Translations under genes and position numbers: made by a program
Shown: positions 46,081-53,681 of the stretch, piece by piece
Layout of the letters: each line of letters starts with the position of its first letter
Position numbering within the stretch: position 1 is the stretch's first letter
Source: Acidobacteriota bacterium
Lineage (GTDB): Bacteria > Acidobacteriota > Terriglobia > Terriglobales > Acidobacteriaceae
Length of the DNA: 64,000 nt
NCBI GenBank assembly: GCA_018268855.1
Contig: JAFDVR010000012.1
Span: 56,771 to 120,770, forward strand
Direction of reading: 5' to 3'
Notes under the pieces: generated by a model
What the model saw: the letters and a program-made list of their open reading frames with translations, nothing else
What the model was told of the DNA's origin: nothing
Database searches by the model: none

Positions 46081-46628
46081 CGGCCCACCTTTTCTGCCAT
46101 GGTGGCGCGCTTGGGTCGGGTAGTGCTGCGCGTACTGCGGTTCGCTTCACGTGGTGCTGCGGATTTTTTCGCAGATTTCTTTTTTGGCGACTGTGCGCGG
46201 TGGATGAGATTTGTGCTGAGGCCGAGCTCAGTGCGGAGTTCTTCTTCCCTGGCGGCCATCTCGCCGCTGTCGGCTTCGTGGTCGTATCCGGAGAGATGCA
46301 GGATGCCGTGGAGCAGCAGGATGCGGAGCTCTTCGTCCAGCGAGTGATTGAATTCTGCTGCCTGTTTTGCGGCGGTATCGATGGAGAGGGCGAGGTCGCC
46401 TGCGAGCTCCCTCATGTCCTCCGGAGCTGGGAAGGAAAGCACGTCGGTCGGCTTGTTTTTGCCGCGGAATTGTTTATTGAGTTGCTTGAGCTGCTTGTCG
46501 TCGGCGAGCAGGATGGAGAGTTCGCCTTCAAGCCGCGCGGCGCGTTTGGCGCGAGTAACAAAGCGTGCGAGCGCAGCTTTGGGTATCTGCGCGGAGACGG
46601 CTGGGTCGGGATGGTCGAGCACAATCAC
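46077..46628 (-). CDS. ybeY: Endoribonuclease YbeY
   Basis: The product has 183 residues. The zinc-binding HGILHLSGYDHEAD (about 107-120) is the family signature; LNKQFRGKNKPTDVLSFPA is also conserved. YbeY is a metalloenzyme in 16S rRNA 3' maturation and ribosome quality control. The last 40 residues are an unusual basic extension (KKKSAKKSAAPREANRSTR) that may bind RNA. It lies in the phoH-ybeY-corC-era order, overlapping corC by four bases. Confidence 0.96.
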   Translation of the reverse strand: MIVLDHPDPAVSAQIPKAALARFVTRAKRAARLEGELSILLADDKQLKQLNKQFRGKNKPTDVLSFPAPEDMRELAGDLALSIDTAAKQAAEFNHSLDEELRILLLHGILHLSGYDHEADSGEMAAREEELRTELGLSTNLIHRAQSPKKKSAKKSAAPREANRSTRSTTRPKRATMAEKVGR

Positions 46629-46706
46629 GTGTTGTTCATTTTGTCAGATGCAGCGAGTCAGCGAATCAGCAAGTTAAGGAATCAGCGAATTTGTTTTGGA
46701 AATGAA

Positions 46707-46733
46707 ACAGCCATCTCCGGGGAAGATGGCTGT
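46707..46733 (-). terminator. Hairpin between phoH and ybeY
   Basis: ACAGCCATCT and AGATGGCTGT form a perfect 10-bp stem around a 7-base loop; on the minus strand it is followed by TTTCATTTCC. It lies 20 bases past the phoH stop, so it could attenuate transcription inside the operon. Confidence 0.55.
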
Positions 46734-46752
46734 ATTAGTAGATAGCGATTCG

Positions 46753-47802
46753 TTATTGCGTAGGTCGTTGTTTGCGCGCCGGGGCGGATGTGGCGACGCG
46801 CGAAGTTTCGATGGCGGCCTCCGTACCGAGATCGAGTGGAAGCTGCTGCTCGCGGGTGTACGTGTCGTAGGCGCGGACGATGCGCTGCACCAGGTGGTGG
46901 CGAACGACGTCCACATCTTCGAACCGGCAAAACTGGATGCCATCCACGCCGTCGAGCACTTCCATGGCGTTGAGCAGGCCGCTGCGCTTCGGGTTGGGCA
47001 GGTCGATCTGCGTAAAGTCGCCGGTAATGACAGCTTTGCTGTTGTTGCCGAGACGGGTGACGAACATCTTCATCTGTTCGATCGTGGTGTTCTGGGCCTC
47101 GTCCATGATGATGAAGGCGTCGTTGAGCGTGCGGCCGCGCATAAAGGCGAGCGGCGCGATCTCGATGGTGCCGGTCTCAAGCATCTTGTCCACTTTGACC
47201 TTATCGATCAGGTCGTAGAGCGCGTCATAGAGCGGGCGGAGATACGGATCAACCTTCTCCTGCAGCGAGCCGGGCAGAAAGCCGAGCTTCTCGCCTGCCT
47301 CAACAGCAGGGCGGACGAGGATGATGCGCGAGACCTTCTTCGCCATCAGGGCCGATGCTGCCATCGCCACTGCGAGGTAAGTCTTGCCGGTACCAGCAGG
47401 GCCGATGCCGAAGGTCATATCGTTCTGCTCGATCGCCTCGACGTACTTTTTCTGGTTGGCGGAGCGCGGATTCACCATGCGCTTTACGCCGGTGGCGGTG
47501 CGCTGCTTGCCGCTGTCCACCAGGCCGCGCAGAGTTGCGGTAGGGTCAGCCACAACGAGTTTCAGCAGGGCGGTAAGCTCGCCGTTATGCAGCAGAACGC
47601 CGGCGCGCTGGAGGTGGTCGAAGTCCGCGAAGATTTGCGCAACGCGGTCAACGTTCTGAGGCGAGGGGCCAGAAACGTCGATGGAGTCGGAGAGGAGATC
47701 GATGTGGACGTGAAGCGAGCCTTCCATCAGGTCCAGGTTTTCGTCGCGGGAGCCGTAAAGGTTCTCGATATGGGGAGTGATCTCGATCGACTTTTTAACC
47801 AA
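46753..47802 (-). CDS. phoH: PhoH-family ATPase
   Basis: The product is 349 residues from a TTG at 47802 (MVKKSIEITP); GGAGG lies 11 bases upstream, and a TTG at 47832 would add ten residues. Walker A is GIGPAGTGKTYLA (about 144-156) and Walker B VIIMDEAQN-like AFIIMDEAQNTT. An N-terminal KH-like region precedes the P-loop. PhoH proteins are ATPases linked to RNA metabolism and often sit upstream of ybeY, as here. A hairpin follows the stop. Confidence 0.92.
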   Translation of the reverse strand: MVKKSIEITPHIENLYGSRDENLDLMEGSLHVHIDLLSDSIDVSGPSPQNVDRVAQIFADFDHLQRAGVLLHNGELTALLKLVVADPTATLRGLVDSGKQRTATGVKRMVNPRSANQKKYVEAIEQNDMTFGIGPAGTGKTYLAVAMAASALMAKKVSRIILVRPAVEAGEKLGFLPGSLQEKVDPYLRPLYDALYDLIDKVKVDKMLETGTIEIAPLAFMRGRTLNDAFIIMDEAQNTTIEQMKMFVTRLGNNSKAVITGDFTQIDLPNPKRSGLLNAMEVLDGVDGIQFCRFEDVDVVRHHLVQRIVRAYDTYTREQQLPLDLGTEAAIETSRVATSAPARKQRPTQ

Positions 47803-48012
47803 TGTGGGCCATGCCTCCGTGGTACTGCACAAGGTTTAGATGCGTTCGGTTGTCTGGGGACTCGGCGGGCAGAGCGCAGATGTGTGCCGCGCGGGTGGAG
47901 CGGACCGGGATGGCGACAGGTGCCAATAGGGTTCCGATTGCCGACAGCATAGCCGCAACATTTCTGGTGCGTCAAGCAAGATTTTTATCCGCGGGGCCCT
48001 TGCAGGATGCAA

Positions 48013-48039
48013 GATGGATGCGCGGCAGAAGCATCCATC
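48013..48039 (+). promoter_or_regulatory. 5' leader hairpin of the GlsB/YeaQ-like gene
   Basis: GATGGATGC pairs perfectly with GCATCCATC around a 9-base loop, ending 23 bases before the ATG at 48063. It may stabilise the message or time its translation; function is inferred from position. Confidence 0.4.
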
Positions 48040-48062
48040 TGCCCGGCACAAAGGAGAACACT

Positions 48063-48326
48063 ATGGCTGGACACGGCATCATCATGACCATCATCATCGG
48101 TTTGATCATCGGCGTTATTGCAAAGTTCCTGATGCCCGGCAAAGACCCGGGTGGTTTTATCGTGACGGTAATCCTGGGCATTGTGGGCAGTTTTGTAGGC
48201 ACCTGGATTGGACGAGCGCTGGGAATGTATCAGCCGGGACAGGGCGCTGGATTTCTGATGTCGGTCGTGGGCGCGATTATTCTGCTGCTGATTTACCGCC
48301 TGATTGTGGGCCGAAGAACGGCGTAG
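48063..48326 (+). CDS. GlsB/YeaQ/YmgE-family small membrane protein
   Basis: The product has 87 residues. Three hydrophobic segments (about 6-24, 31-52 and 62-80) with G(x)-rich turns, GIVGSFVGTWIGRALG and KDPGG, match the transglycosylase-associated family, small inner-membrane proteins often induced by envelope or acid stress. AGGAG lies six bases before the ATG. A 21-base tandem duplication spans the stop codon, so a second in-frame stop follows. The gene precedes rpsT but is separated by its promoter. Confidence 0.9.
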   Translation: MAGHGIIMTIIIGLIIGVIAKFLMPGKDPGGFIVTVILGIVGSFVGTWIGRALGMYQPGQGAGFLMSVVGAIILLLIYRLIVGRRTA

Positions 48327-48354
48327 CAGTTGAGAAGAACGGCTTAGCAGTTGA
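48313..48354 (+). repeat. Tandem duplication across a stop codon
   Basis: Two 21-base units (GAAGAACGGCGTAGCAGTTGA and the same with one change) lie head to tail at 48313-48333 and 48334-48354. Each contains an in-frame TAG, so the duplication does not change the encoded protein. Confidence 0.75.
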
Positions 48355-48364
48355 AATGCTGCAA

Positions 48365-48393
48365 TTGACCTTCGGGCCGTGTTCCCGTACCAT
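48365..48393 (+). promoter_or_regulatory. Promoter for rpsT
   Basis: TTGACC (48365-48370) and TACCAT (48388-48393) are separated by exactly 17 bases and point at rpsT 93 bases away. A fair sigma-70 type match, as expected for a ribosomal protein gene. Confidence 0.6.
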
Positions 48394-48485
48394 GAATGGT
48401 GCAGGGATGCGGCCTGAGCTGCTTTGTGCGGCGTGCCGGTACCCCATCTATTTTCCCGACAACCGGGCAAGAAAAGAGTTTTCTG

Positions 48486-48761
48486 ATGGCAAATCATGTC
48501 TCCTCGCTGAAGCGCGCTCGCCAGACGGTGGCCAAGACCGCTGTGAACCGCTCCAACCGTTCCAAGCTGCGCGGCAGCCTGCGCGCCATGCGCGAATCGA
48601 TTGCCGCCGGTGACCACAAGGCAGCGGTGGAAGCATACCGCTCCACGGCCTCCGCGCTGGACAAGGGCGTGCAGAAGGGTGTTCTGCACAAGAACACTGC
48701 CAGCCGCTACAAGAGCCGCCTCAATGCGCGTGTAAAGGCGCTGGTGGCCAAGGCAGCGTAA
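48486..48761 (+). CDS. rpsT: 30S ribosomal protein S20
   Basis: The product has 91 residues, rich in Lys, Arg and Ala, with the three-helix S20 pattern: [24 protein letters not shown], then [18 protein letters not shown] and the end [20 protein letters not shown]20 binds 16S rRNA early in assembly and is normally encoded alone, as here. A dedicated promoter lies upstream and a strong terminator 20 bases downstream. Confidence 0.96.
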   Translation: MANHVSSLKRARQTVAKTAVNRSNRSKLRGSLRAMRESIAAGDHKAAVEAYRSTASALDKGVQKGVLHKNTASRYKSRLNARVKALVAKAA

Positions 48762-48781
48762 GCAAGTCTTAGTTCGAAAGT

Positions 48782-48808
48782 AAAAGGCCGGCCTGGTGCC
48801 GGCCTTTT
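48782..48808 (+). terminator. Rho-independent terminator after rpsT
   Basis: AAAAGGCCGGC pairs perfectly with GCCGGCCTTTT around a 5-base loop. The T-run is part of the stem, so it could work on both strands. Confidence 0.88.
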
Positions 48809-48883
48809 ACTTTGGTTGTAGCCGCTGACGTGTAGAGACGTGCTGAAACTGCGCCATTTGGCAGTACACTTGGCTCATTCCCC

Positions 48884-50863
48884 ATGGGTTTCTTTTCCAG
48901 CCGAGATCGCGACTTTGCAGCGCGTGGCGAAGACAAGGTGTCCGCGCTGCGGCTGCATGGCGTGCAGTACGCCATTGCGCTGATCCTGGTGGCGCTTGGG
49001 TGCGGCCTGTGGCGGTTGCAGGTCATGTCGAGTGGCGACTACCGCGTGCTGGCCGAGGCCAATCGCGTGCGAAAAGTGCCGATCCTCGCGCCGCGCGGAA
49101 AGATCTTCGACCGCGAAGGCCGTTTACTGGTGGACAACTACTCTTCGGTCGCGGCTTATCTGTTGCGCGAGCAGATGCACGATCCCAGGATCGATCTGCC
49201 GCTGATTGCAGCGGGGCTGCATCTTCCACTGGAGCAGTTGGAGAGCACCCTGCGGCACTACGAGTACGCGCCGCGTTACCAGCCCATCCCGCTGAAGCAG
49301 GACATTACGCCGGACGAGCAGGCATTTATTGAAGCGCATAAAAACGAGCTGCCCGAACTGGAGACGATTGAAGAACAGCGCCGGCTCTACCCGCGCGATG
49401 GGTTTGCCTCACACCTGATTGGCTATGTGGGCGAGGTGAGCGAACAGATGCTCAACCAGTCGCGATATGCGTTTTATGAGCCTGGCGATGTGGTGGGCAA
49501 AAGTGGCGTGGAGCAGGCCTACGATGCATTGCTGCGTGGTGAAGACGGATCGCGCGATGTGATTGTGAACTCGCACGGCAAGGAAGTAGGCCGTCTGGGC
49601 GAGACGATGGCCGTTCCCGGCCACGATCTGCGGCTGACCATCGATCTTGATCTGCAGATGGCCGCTGAGAAGGCGCTGGAAGGCAAGAACGGCGCCATTG
49701 TGGCGATGAATCCGCACAATGGCGAGATTCTGGCCATGGCATCGCGGCCCAACTTCGATCCAAATGAATTTGCGGTGCGCCTCTCGCGCGCGTATTGGAA
49801 CAAGCTGTTGAGCGACCCCGAACATCCTTTGTTGAATAAGGCGATTCAGGCGCAACTGGCTCCCGGCTCAACCTTCAAAATCATTATGTCCGTGGCAGGG
49901 CTGGAAGAAGGTATCGCGCAGGACCTGCGCGTCAACTGTGCGGGCGGCGCAGACTTCTACGGACATTACTTCAAGTGCGACAAGCGGCACGGTGGCGTGG
50001 ATATCTACCATGCCATCCCGTGGTCGTGCGATGTGTTCTATTACACGCTGGCGCAGAAGCTGGGCATCAACACCATTGCAAAGTATGCGACGGAGATGGG
50101 CCTCTCGCAGAAGACCGGAATCGATCTGCCGGAAGAAGCCAGCGGCATTATGCCGAGCGAAGAGTGGAAGCTGAAGAACTTCCACGACAAGTGGTACGCA
50201 GGCGAAACGATCTCCGTTGGCATCGGACAGGGCGCGATTGCGGCCACCCCTATCCAGATGGCGCGTGCTCTCTCGGGCATTGCGTCCGGCGGCCATCTGG
50301 TGCGTCCGCATGTAGTGCCGGACGACGAGATCCCGCAGAACATGCGGGAGGCTTACCGCGAAAGTTTTCCAGGATCTGGCGACAAGCAGGTAACGCTTCA
50401 TCCGGAGAACTGGCAGATCATTACGGACGCAATGGCAGAGACGATGAATAGCGGCACCGCTGCGGCCTCGCATCTGGAAGGAGTGGACTTTGCCGGAAAG
50501 ACAGGCACAGCGCAGGTAATGAGCCACGAGGCGCTGGCCCGCTCAGGCGGCGGACACAAAACAATGCCGAATGCGTGGTTTGTCGGTATGGTGCCGCGGC
50601 GCAATCCTGACATTGTGGTTGCGGTGCTGTGGGAAAACGGCGACTGGGGATCGAACTCCGCAAAGCTGGCCGCGCAGGTGATTACGGCATTTGTGGACAA
50701 GCAGCGAAAGAAGGCAAACAATCTCCGTGTGGCAGCAGCGCCGAAGCCTGCTGCTCCTGCGGACGTTCCCACGGAAGAGAAAAAGCCCGAAGTGCCTGTG
50801 GCTGCGTTGCCTTCTGCACATCGTGGCAATGAAGAAAAAACTCCCTCCACCGCTGTAGATTAA
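48884..50863 (+). CDS. mrdA: Penicillin-binding protein 2 (elongation transpeptidase)
   Basis: The product has 659 residues. One membrane helix lies at 25-45, then the pedestal domain with VPILAPRGKIFDREGRLLVDN. The transpeptidase has Ser329 in GSTFK, SCD at 381-383 (the usual PBP2 form of SxN) and KTGT (from Lys539). It cross-links peptidoglycan during elongation with RodA and MreBCD. The C-terminal 50 residues are Ala/Pro/Glu-rich. It is 11 kb from mreBCD, and rodA is not adjacent. The next gene starts 48 bases later. Confidence 0.96.
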   Translation: MGFFSSRDRDFAARGEDKVSALRLHGVQYAIALILVALGCGLWRLQVMSSGDYRVLAEANRVRKVPILAPRGKIFDREGRLLVDNYSSVAAYLLREQMHDPRIDLPLIAAGLHLPLEQLESTLRHYEYAPRYQPIPLKQDITPDEQAFIEAHKNELPELETIEEQRRLYPRDGFASHLIGYVGEVSEQMLNQSRYAFYEPGDVVGKSGVEQAYDALLRGEDGSRDVIVNSHGKEVGRLGETMAVPGHDLRLTIDLDLQMAAEKALEGKNGAIVAMNPHNGEILAMASRPNFDPNEFAVRLSRAYWNKLLSDPEHPLLNKAIQAQLAPGSTFKIIMSVAGLEEGIAQDLRVNCAGGADFYGHYFKCDKRHGGVDIYHAIPWSCDVFYYTLAQKLGINTIAKYATEMGLSQKTGIDLPEEASGIMPSEEWKLKNFHDKWYAGETISVGIGQGAIAATPIQMARALSGIASGGHLVRPHVVPDDEIPQNMREAYRESFPGSGDKQVTLHPENWQIITDAMAETMNSGTAAASHLEGVDFAGKTGTAQVMSHEALARSGGGHKTMPNAWFVGMVPRRNPDIVVAVLWENGDWGSNSAKLAAQVITAFVDKQRKKANNLRVAAAPKPAAPADVPTEEKKPEVPVAALPSAHRGNEEKTPSTAVD

Positions 50864-50910
50864 TGCGCGCATCGCGCGACTTCTCGTCGCCTGAGTGGGT
50901 TGCTTTCCTT

Positions 50911-51771
50911 ATGCGCTCTCTCTTACTGTCCGTACTCCTCATTCCTGCTCTCTCGTTTGCTCAACAAACGGCCTCCGCGCCCCGTGCGGATGGCGCTTCC
51001 ACGCCGCTGATGGTGTATGCCGCGCAGGGCGACGTGCATGGGTGCGCGCCGCTGGCGTTGCTGTCGCATGGTGCCGGTGGGTCCGAACGCGGACTTGCTT
51101 ATCTCGCCAGGGCAATGAGCGAACAGGGATGGACAGCGATCGTGATGGGGCACCGCGAAAGTGGGCGCGAAGTTGCCGTATCCCTAATGCGGAAAAACGG
51201 CGGCCGTCGCGGAGGTTTGCAGGCCCTCATCACGACTCCCAAAGCAATGGAAGCGCGACTGATGGATATTGGCGCTGCGCTGGCATGGCAACAGAAACGA
51301 TGCGCGCCGCCCTACAAAGTGTTGATGGGGCATTCCATGGGTGCGGAAACCGTAGAGATGGAAGCGGGCGCGCCGAACAAACTCGGTGTGAAGGGCGGCG
51401 CTGATCGCTTTGACGCGTATGTGATCTTGTCAGGGATGGGCGTAGGAGCTGTTTTTCCAGCAAAAGCGTGGGGCGAGTTTCATAAGCCAGTGCTGGTCAT
51501 GACGGGCACGCTGGATAAATCGCTTGAGACGGGCGAATACACGTGGCGCACCGAGCCCTTTCGTGAGATGCCAACAGACGGGCAGCGCGCGTGTCACTGG
51601 CTGGGCGCGGTAGATGGAGCCACGCACGCCGACTTTGGCGGCAACGGCGACGAAATGCAGCGCGTAGGCCCAATCGCCATAAGTACGGTAAAAGCATTTG
51701 TCGCGGGAGCGCGAGCAGGGAAGTGCGTGCTCCCGGCAGGCGTGGCGGGTCTGGATTTAAAAGCGAAGTAA
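50911..51771 (+). CDS. Exported alpha/beta hydrolase
   Basis: The product is 286 residues from MRSLLLSVLL, with a signal peptide cleaved after about residue 17 (PALSFAQ). LALLSHGAGGSE (about 44-55) fits the oxyanion region and LMGHSMGAE (about 143-151) is the nucleophile elbow with the serine in GHSMG. It resembles the dienelactone-hydrolase-like or chlorophyllase-like secreted hydrolases, but the substrate is unknown. The start at 50911 is preferred over 50863, which would overlap mrdA and bury the signal peptide. Confidence 0.82.
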   Translation: MRSLLLSVLLIPALSFAQQTASAPRADGASTPLMVYAAQGDVHGCAPLALLSHGAGGSERGLAYLARAMSEQGWTAIVMGHRESGREVAVSLMRKNGGRRGGLQALITTPKAMEARLMDIGAALAWQQKRCAPPYKVLMGHSMGAETVEMEAGAPNKLGVKGGADRFDAYVILSGMGVGAVFPAKAWGEFHKPVLVMTGTLDKSLETGEYTWRTEPFREMPTDGQRACHWLGAVDGATHADFGGNGDEMQRVGPIAISTVKAFVAGARAGKCVLPAGVAGLDLKAK

Positions 51772-51845
51772 CTTTCCTGTGCTGAGCATCACAAGGCCGT
51801 ACGCTGTTCCGTTTCACTAGCTAGACTTGAAGCGGAGAATGATCC

Positions 51846-53030
51846 ATGCAGATCGAAGCAATTCAGACAGCATTGTGCGAGGCAAAGCTGGATGGCTGGC
51901 TGTTCTACGACCACCACGGGCGCGACCCGCTGGCGTACAGCATCCTTGGGCTCGATGCGAAGATGCACGTCACACGGAGATGGTTTTACTTTGTGCCTGC
52001 GCACGGAGAACCGCAGAAGCTCTCGCACCGCATTGAAGCCACGCGGCTGGATACGCTGCCGGGCGAGAAAACGCTCTACGCAAGTTGGCAGGAGATGGAA
52101 GCTGCTCTGAAGACAATGCTGTCCGGAAGTACGCGCATCGCCATGCAATACTCGCCGCGCAATGCCATCATGTACGTCTCCATGGTGGATGCAGGCACAG
52201 TCGAGCTGGTGCGCGCCTTGGGCAAAGAAGTTGTATCGTCTGCCGATCTGGTGAGCCAGTTTGAAGCGGTGTTGTCGGAAGAGCAGATCGCAACCCACTA
52301 TGTTGCGCAGCAGAAGATCGACAACATCCTTGAAGTGGGTTGGCGGCACATTCAATCGCGCGTGCGTTCGGGAGAACGGTTCGATGAGTTCCAGATGGTG
52401 ACGTGGTTGCAGGATGCGATGGCGCGCGAAGGTCTCATCTGGGAGCACGGCCCTAACGTGAGCGTAGGCGCAAACGCAGCAGACTCGCACTACGAACCGG
52501 CACGCGAGAAAGCGGCGAAGGTCGAATCCGGCAGCTTTGTGCTGATCGATATCTGGGGCAAAGTTGCGGGACGGCCAGACGCCGTCTGGTACGACATCAC
52601 CTGGACAGGTGTGATCGACCGTGAACCCACCGATCTGGAACAGCGCGTGTTTACCACAGTGCGCGATGCTCGCGATGCAGCGATTGCGCTGATGCAGTCA
52701 CGCTTTGCGGAAGGTGAGCCAGTAGCTGGATGGGAGGCGGACGACGCGGCGCGCGCAGTAATCCGCAACGCCGGATTTGGCGAATGGTTCACGCATCGCA
52801 CCGGACACAACATAGGCACCGAACTGCACGGCGCAGGTGCGCATCTGGACAATCTCGAAACGCACGATGAAAGGCTAATCCTGCCGGATACGTGCTTCAG
52901 CGTGGAGCCGGGCATCTATCTGCCGCCGGGGCCGGAGTGCTTCGGCGTCCGCAGCGAGGTAGACATGATGGCGCGCGCGGGCGACGCCGTGGTGACTGGC
53001 CGGATACAGCGCGAGCTGGTGAGAATCTAG
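51846..53030 (+). CDS. M24-family peptidase (Xaa-Pro aminopeptidase-like)
   Basis: The product has 394 residues, with a creatinase-type N-terminal domain (about 1-150) and the pita-bread M24 fold. Metal-site candidates are Asp in VLIDIWGK (about 232-239) and WYDITWTG, His in HRTGHNIGTELHG (about 317-329), Glu in VEPGIYLPPGPE and Glu in VRSEVDMM near 373. These residues bind two metal ions in aminopeptidase P-type enzymes, which cut N-terminal residues before proline. It is a single gene followed by two small membrane genes. Confidence 0.9.
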   Translation: MQIEAIQTALCEAKLDGWLFYDHHGRDPLAYSILGLDAKMHVTRRWFYFVPAHGEPQKLSHRIEATRLDTLPGEKTLYASWQEMEAALKTMLSGSTRIAMQYSPRNAIMYVSMVDAGTVELVRALGKEVVSSADLVSQFEAVLSEEQIATHYVAQQKIDNILEVGWRHIQSRVRSGERFDEFQMVTWLQDAMAREGLIWEHGPNVSVGANAADSHYEPAREKAAKVESGSFVLIDIWGKVAGRPDAVWYDITWTGVIDREPTDLEQRVFTTVRDARDAAIALMQSRFAEGEPVAGWEADDAARAVIRNAGFGEWFTHRTGHNIGTELHGAGAHLDNLETHDERLILPDTCFSVEPGIYLPPGPECFGVRSEVDMMARAGDAVVTGRIQRELVRI

Positions 53031-53048
53031 CGTGCTGATATCATCTCG

Positions 53049-53456
53049 ATGATGGCGAAAGAGAAGCATCTCCCGTATCGAACCGGCGCAGGGCCGTGGA
53101 TTGTGTTGATTGCTGGCTGGCTGGTTCCGGGTCTGGGCCATCTGCTGCTCAAAAAACCTGTGCGTGCTGCATTGCTGTTTGCCTCGGTCGTGGTTCTGAT
53201 CGTGATGGGCCTAACGATGGGCGGCAAAATTTACATGTCCAATACAGGTGACCTGCTGGACATGCTCGGCTTTATTGCAAATATGGGCAATCCGGTTGCG
53301 TGGCTGATCGCAATGATCGCGCGCACCGGTCTCGATCCGGTATTTTCCGCGGTGGCTGAGTATGGAACGAAGTTCATCGTGTGCGCCGGTTTGCTGAATG
53401 TGATGGCTGCGGTAGACGCGCACTCGATTGCGAACGGACGGAAGGCGGACCTGTGA
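53049..53456 (+). CDS. Small membrane protein, DUF6677-like
   Basis: The product has 135 residues. IVLIAGWLVPGLGHLLLKKPVRAALLF (about 18-44, read in parts) is a short amphipathic and hydrophobic start also seen in TM2/DUF6677-type acidobacterial proteins; two further helices lie at about 48-66 and 112-130. ATG occurs twice in a row at 53049 and 53052. The stop overlaps the next GTG start by four bases, so the two are translated together. The role is unknown. Confidence 0.75.
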   Translation: MMAKEKHLPYRTGAGPWIVLIAGWLVPGLGHLLLKKPVRAALLFASVVVLIVMGLTMGGKIYMSNTGDLLDMLGFIANMGNPVAWLIAMIARTGLDPVFSAVAEYGTKFIVCAGLLNVMAAVDAHSIANGRKADL

Positions 53457-53626
53457 TCTCACACTTTACGGCTGTTCTGATCTTCGCCGCGTGCGCTTCC
53501 ATCGTCTTCGGCATCACGCAGCGCAGTGAGAAACGCGCCATGGTCCGGTTTGGGGCCTTCTGCTTCGGCGTATTTGTGGTGGGCACCATTGTGGCAAGCT
53601 GGCTGATGTATTTCATCAAGCACTAG
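53453..53626 (+). CDS. Small two-helix membrane protein coupled to DUF6677-like gene
   Basis: A 57-residue product from GTG at 53453 (first residues MISHFTAVLI), the start being set by the GTGA overlap with the previous stop. Two hydrophobic segments (about 5-17 and 31-52) are joined by a basic turn (QRSEKRAMVRFG). The frame continues upstream to 53381 inside the neighbour, but that part has no protein character. The family is not recognised; coupling suggests a shared complex. Confidence 0.68.
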   Translation: MISHFTAVLIFAACASIVFGITQRSEKRAMVRFGAFCFGVFVVGTIVASWLMYFIKH

Positions 53627-53681
53627 GTAAGGGGCTGGCTTCAGCCACTGGAACAGCAAAGGTAGCTATCGCAGTCCGTCC

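Noticed and set aside
46696..47952. A 418-residue plus-strand frame over phoH
   Set aside because: phoH with its Walker motifs lies on the other strand; the plus-strand product lacks protein-like patterns.
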